From: Mycobacterium sp.
GTDB lineage: Bacteria > Actinomycetota > Actinomycetes > Mycobacteriales > Mycobacteriaceae
Length of the DNA stretch: 40,125 nt
NCBI GenBank assembly: GCA_018401645.1
Contig: JAGYKK010000025.1
Location: 1-40,125 of the forward strand
Direction: 5' to 3'
Shown here: positions 37,416 through 40,125 of the stretch, piece by piece
Layout: the number at the start of each line of letters is the position of its first letter
Numbering within the stretch: position 1 is the first letter of the stretch
Position numbers and translations under genes: made by a program
Notes under the pieces: generated by a model
Seen by the model: only the letters and a program-made list of their open reading frames with translations
Database searches by the model: none
What the model was told of the DNA's origin: nothing

Positions 37416-38379
37416 TCGACGAACTCGCCGGCGTGCTCTCCCCGCTGCTCGGCGACGGCGTCGTGGTCGAGAATCTGCAGGCACTCACCGGCGGTGCCAG
37501 CCGAAGTACCTACTCCTTCGACGCCGTCAGCGCGAAGGAACGCCGACGGCTGATATTGCGCACCGCGCCGGCGGATGACCGCTTCGCCGGAATGGAACTG
37601 GAGGCCGCCGTGCAAGCCGCTGCCGCCGACGCCGGAGCACCGGTGCCCCACATCGTCGTCTCCTCAAATTCGGTTGCCGGCCTGGGTAATCCCTTCCTCA
37701 TCTGCGACGAGGTCGCCGGTGAGACGATCGTCCGGCGCATTCAACGCAGCCTCGACGTCGGCGGGCGGGCGGCACTGCTGCAACAGTGCGCACAGGCGCT
37801 GGCCGCAATCCACCGGGCCGAACCGACGCGACCGGCCTCGAGGAGAGGGATCAGCTGACCGACTGGCGCGGCCGCCTCGACGAGTTGGGCGACACCACCG
37901 CGACCTTCGAATGGGCGTTTCGCTGGCTGGCGGCAAACCGTCCGGCCACCTCGACGCCCCGTTTGGTGCACGGCGACTTCCGGATGGGCAATCTGATCGT
38001 CGACGGGTCCACGGCGCCGGTCACGCTGGCCGCGGTGTTGGACTGGGAAGCGGTACATATCGGTCAGATCTATGAGGACCTGGCCTGGTTCTGCATCCGG
38101 GCCTGGCGTTTCGGGGCGCCGCCCGAACTCGCCGCCGGCGGACTGGGCAGCATCGAGGACTTCGTGACCGCCTATGAACGGGCCGGCGGAGCATCTGTCG
38201 ACCGGGCCGCGCTGCGGTGGTGGCTGGTGTTGGGCACATTGCGCTGGGGCATCATCTGCCGGTACCAAGCGCAGCGTCATCTGTCCGGACAGACCCGTTC
38301 GGTGGAACTGGCCACTATCGGCCGACGGGTATGCGAGACCGAATCCGACATCCTGGATCTGTTGGAGGGCGACCGGTGA
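37412..38379 (+). CDS. APH-type kinase (FadE36-like), one frameshift
   Basis: About 322 aa. Start TTG 37412 overlaps the dehydrogenase stop (TTGA). Aminoglycoside-phosphotransferase fold: ENLQALTGGASRSTYSFDAV (Gly-rich region), RRLILRTAP (Lys/Arg strand), FLICDEVAGETIVRRIQ; catalytic loop LVHGDFRMGNLIVDGS and metal Asp in AAVLDWEAVHIGQIYEDLAW. One C is missing near 37823 (GAACCGACGCG for GAACCCGACGCG): with it HRAEPDATGLEERDQLTDWR joins the two halves. Likely phosphorylates a hydroxyacyl-CoA before dehydrogenase-type elimination. Otherwise full length. Confidence 0.87.
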
Positions 38380-38717
38380 ACGGCTGCTATGGCCAGGGCC
38401 GGCCCACCGCAGCCGAACTCGTCGCCGCCGTCGCGGAGTTCCTCGACGCAGACGTGCGCGCCGCCACCACCGGGGTCGTCAACTTTCACGCCCTGGTGGC
38501 GGCCAATGCCCTGCGCATCGTCGAACGAGAACTGCTCGATCGGGACGCTGACGCACCCCGGGCCGCACTAGCTGCACTCGGCTACCCCGAGGAGGCCGCC
38601 CTCGCCGCCGCCATCCGCGCCGGGGACCTCGATGCGCGCAATACAGAGGTCATGCGTTGTCTTCGGGAACTGGTGCGCCATCGGTTGGCGATCGCCCACC
38701 CCGGTTACGACGCCTGA
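38376..38717 (+). CDS. DUF6285-type protein, partner of the kinase
   Basis: 113 aa, GTG 38376 overlapping the kinase stop (GTGA). Helical protein: RPTAAELVAAVAEFLDADVR, NFHALVAANALRIVERELLD, RCLRELVRHRLAIAHPGYDA. Small proteins of this type regularly follow APH/FadE36 genes in actinobacteria and proteobacteria. It is probably an accessory subunit; function unknown. Last gene of the operon; 86 bases without a gene follow. Confidence 0.82.
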   Translation: MNGCYGQGRPTAAELVAAVAEFLDADVRAATTGVVNFHALVAANALRIVERELLDRDADAPRAALAALGYPEEAALAAAIRAGDLDARNTEVMRCLRELVRHRLAIAHPGYDA

Positions 38718-38803
38718 TCCGGCACGCCGAACCCAGGCAGTCACCAGACGCGCAAGTTGGGGCCGCTTCCATCAGGCGTTCCCGAACGCATAACATCGGC
38801 CGT

Positions 38804-39202
38804 ATGCCCAGCCAGCAGCCGTTGCACCTCTTGGTCTACAGCAGCAATGCCCGCACCCGCGAGCAGGTTCGGCTGGCCCTGGGCACCCGCATCCATCCCG
38901 AACTTCCAGAGCTCACCTACACCGAGGTGGCCACCGGACCGATGGTGATCACGCTAATGGATGCCGGTGGGTTCGATCTGGTCATCCTCGACGGCGAAGC
39001 GTCTCCGGTAGGTGGCATGGGAATCGCGAAACAACTCAAGGACGAGATCGCCGAATGTCCGCCGGTGCTGGTGCTCACCGGCCGGGCCGACGACGCCTGG
39101 CTGGCCAACTGGTCGCGCGCCGAGGCCGCGGTCCCGCATCCGATCGACCCGATCCGCCTCGGCGACGCAGTCGTCGGCCTGCTCCGCGCGCCGGTGCGGT
39201 AG
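38804..39202 (+). CDS. Stand-alone receiver-domain protein (Rv3143-like)
   Basis: 132 aa. Receiver fold without output domain: LHLLVYSSNARTREQVRLAL, phospho-acceptor Asp about 63 in GFDLVILDGEASPVG, PPVLVLTGRADDAWL, VPHPIDPIRLGDAVVGLL. The acidic pair expected near the N-terminus of true receivers is absent (YSSN), so phosphorylation may be atypical. Sits just before nuoA, as Rv3143 does in M. tuberculosis. Partner kinase unknown. Confidence 0.85.
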   Translation: MPSQQPLHLLVYSSNARTREQVRLALGTRIHPELPELTYTEVATGPMVITLMDAGGFDLVILDGEASPVGGMGIAKQLKDEIAECPPVLVLTGRADDAWLANWSRAEAAVPHPIDPIRLGDAVVGLLRAPVR

Positions 39203-39263
39203 CCCCCCGCTAGAGTGAACCTCTCACCACGTCCCGAACCCGAATGAAGAGTGAAACACCGCC

Positions 39264-39623
39264 ATGAACCTCTACACACCGATCCTGGTGCTAGGGGCTA
39301 TCGCGGCAGTCTTCGCGGTCGTCTCGGTGGCGACCGCGTTGCTGGTCGGGCCCAGGCGGTATAACCGCGCCAAACTCGACGCCTACGAATGCGGCATCGA
39401 GCCGATGGCGGGCCATCAGGTCGGCCAGCGCTTCCCGATCAAGTACTACCTGACCGCGATGCTATTCATCGTCTTCGACATCGAAATCGTCTTTCTCTAC
39501 CCGTGGGCGGTATCGATCGACCGACTCGGCACCTTCGCTTTGGTCGAGATGATGATCTTCGTGTCCACAGTGTTCGTCGCATACGCCTACGTCTGGCGAA
39601 GGGGTGGTCTCGAATGGGATTAG
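39264..39623 (+). CDS. nuoA: NADH-quinone oxidoreductase subunit A
   Basis: 119 aa. Three TM segments and the family core [20 protein letters not shown] then [20 protein letters not shown]. Membrane subunit of complex I. ATG 39264; CGCTAGAGTGAAC (39208-39220) may hold a -10 box. First gene of the nuo operon; its stop overlaps nuoB by 10 bases. Confidence 0.97.
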   Translation: MNLYTPILVLGAIAAVFAVVSVATALLVGPRRYNRAKLDAYECGIEPMAGHQVGQRFPIKYYLTAMLFIVFDIEIVFLYPWAVSIDRLGTFALVEMMIFVSTVFVAYAYVWRRGGLEWD

Positions 39624-40125
39624 AAGAATCGCTTCCGGCCGGCATTCTGCTCTCGACGGTGGAGAAGGTCGCCGGTTACGTCCGCAAGGGTTCGTTGTGG
39701 CCGGCCACCTTCGGGTTGGCCTGCTGCGCCATCGAAATGATGGCGACGGCATCACCGCGCTACGACATCGCCCGTTTCGGGATGGAGCGGTTCTCAGCCA
39801 CACCGCGCCAGGCCGACTTGATGATCGTGGCCGGTCGGGTCAGCCAGAAAATGGCACCGGTGTTGCGCCAGGTCTATGACCAGATGGCTGAACCCAAGTG
39901 GGTTCTGGCCATGGGGGTGTGCGCCTCCAGTGGTGGGATGTTCAACAACTACGCCATCGTGCAGGGCGTAGATCACGTTGTGCCGGTGGATATCTACCTG
40001 CCAGGCTGCCCACCAAGACCCGAGATGCTGCTGAACGCGATCCTGGCGTTGCACGCCAAGATCGCCGAGATGCCACTGGGCGCGCACCGCGCCGAGGCGG
40101 TGGCGGCGCTCGCGCTGCTCTCGCC
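39614..40125 (+). CDS. nuoB: NADH-quinone oxidoreductase subunit B (3' end outside the window)
   Basis: ATG 39614, open to the window end (170 codons seen). Holds the N2 [4Fe-4S] cluster; cysteines in [32 protein letters not shown] and [16 protein letters not shown]. Subunit of complex I adjoining the quinone site. Cut off near residue 170 by the window edge, not by a stop. Confidence 0.97.
   Translation, partial: MGLEESLPAGILLSTVEKVAGYVRKGSLWPATFGLACCAIEMMATASPRYDIARFGMERFSATPRQADLMIVAGRVSQKMAPVLRQVYDQMAEPKWVLAMGVCASSGGMFNNYAIVQGVDHVVPVDIYLPGCPPRPEMLLNAILALHAKIAEMPLGAHRAEAVAALALLS

Overview
The window looks like chromosome of a fast-growing mycobacterium (Mycobacterium/Mycolicibacterium) or a close relative. 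It has high GC, an antigen 85 mycolyltransferase, a mycothiol-type DinB/MDMPI protein, FprA, and the mycobacterial block ssrA ... smpB-ftsX-ftsE-(proline-rich protein)-mscS-prfB / fprA. The tmRNA tag reads ADSNQRDYALAA, one residue from what I recall for M. tuberculosis. HisN, FadE24/FadE23, a Rv3143-like receiver protein and nuoA-nuoB follow in the expected neighbourhood.

Layout. (1) 1-3.3 kb: a BCCT-type betaine/choline transporter whose N-terminus is missing, translationally coupled to a lipoprotein with two substrate-binding domains and a C-terminal membrane anchor. (2) 3.3-14.75 kb: an accessory island. It holds an SPW-like membrane protein, a small integration module (winged-helix protein, excisionase, tyrosine integrase, terminator), a tRNA 3'-end fragment (probably initiator tRNA) interrupted by an IS481-family element, small orphan genes, a secreted HEAAH zincin, a tight operon of six unrecognised genes (11478 down to 9216), a decayed or frameshifted MPT63-like secreted protein, a decayed membrane-anchored protein with two coupled orphan genes, and a short TetR. 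A second copy of the tRNA T-arm/acceptor sequence (26 bp identical) closes the island next to ssrA. (3) 14.75-25.5 kb: core genes for trans-translation (ssrA, smpB), division (ftsEX), mechanosensation, release factor 2 and redox (fprA), plus a DUF1214 protein/sulfotransferase pair and a MazEF-like toxin-antitoxin pair with an inverted-repeat operator. (4) 25.5-31 kb: hisN, a palindromic operator, fadE24-fadE23, an AcuI/YhdH-type reductase and an antigen 85 protein. (5) 31.2-38.7 kb: one co-directional catabolic operon with mostly overlapping genes: homogentisate-dioxygenase-like protein, alpha/beta hydrolase, CoA-transferase, HMG-CoA-lyase-like protein, TetR, acyl-CoA dehydrogenase, APH-type kinase, DUF6285 protein. 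(6) 38.8-40.1 kb: receiver protein and the start of the nuo operon; nuoB runs off the window.

Quality caveat. At least eight otherwise well-conserved genes are broken by single-base indels, usually in C/G runs, and two of them contain compensating pairs. That is more than natural decay of core genes would give, so indel errors in the assembly are the simplest explanation. I annotate these genes across the shift and mark where each shift lies. The genes at 11.7-13.3 kb carry several shifts each and may be genuinely decaying.

Most interesting candidates: the coupled BCCT + dual binding-protein pair, the six-gene orphan operon inside the tRNA-bounded island, and the operon that pairs an APH kinase with an acyl-CoA dehydrogenase as separate genes (the parts fused in animal ACAD10/11).
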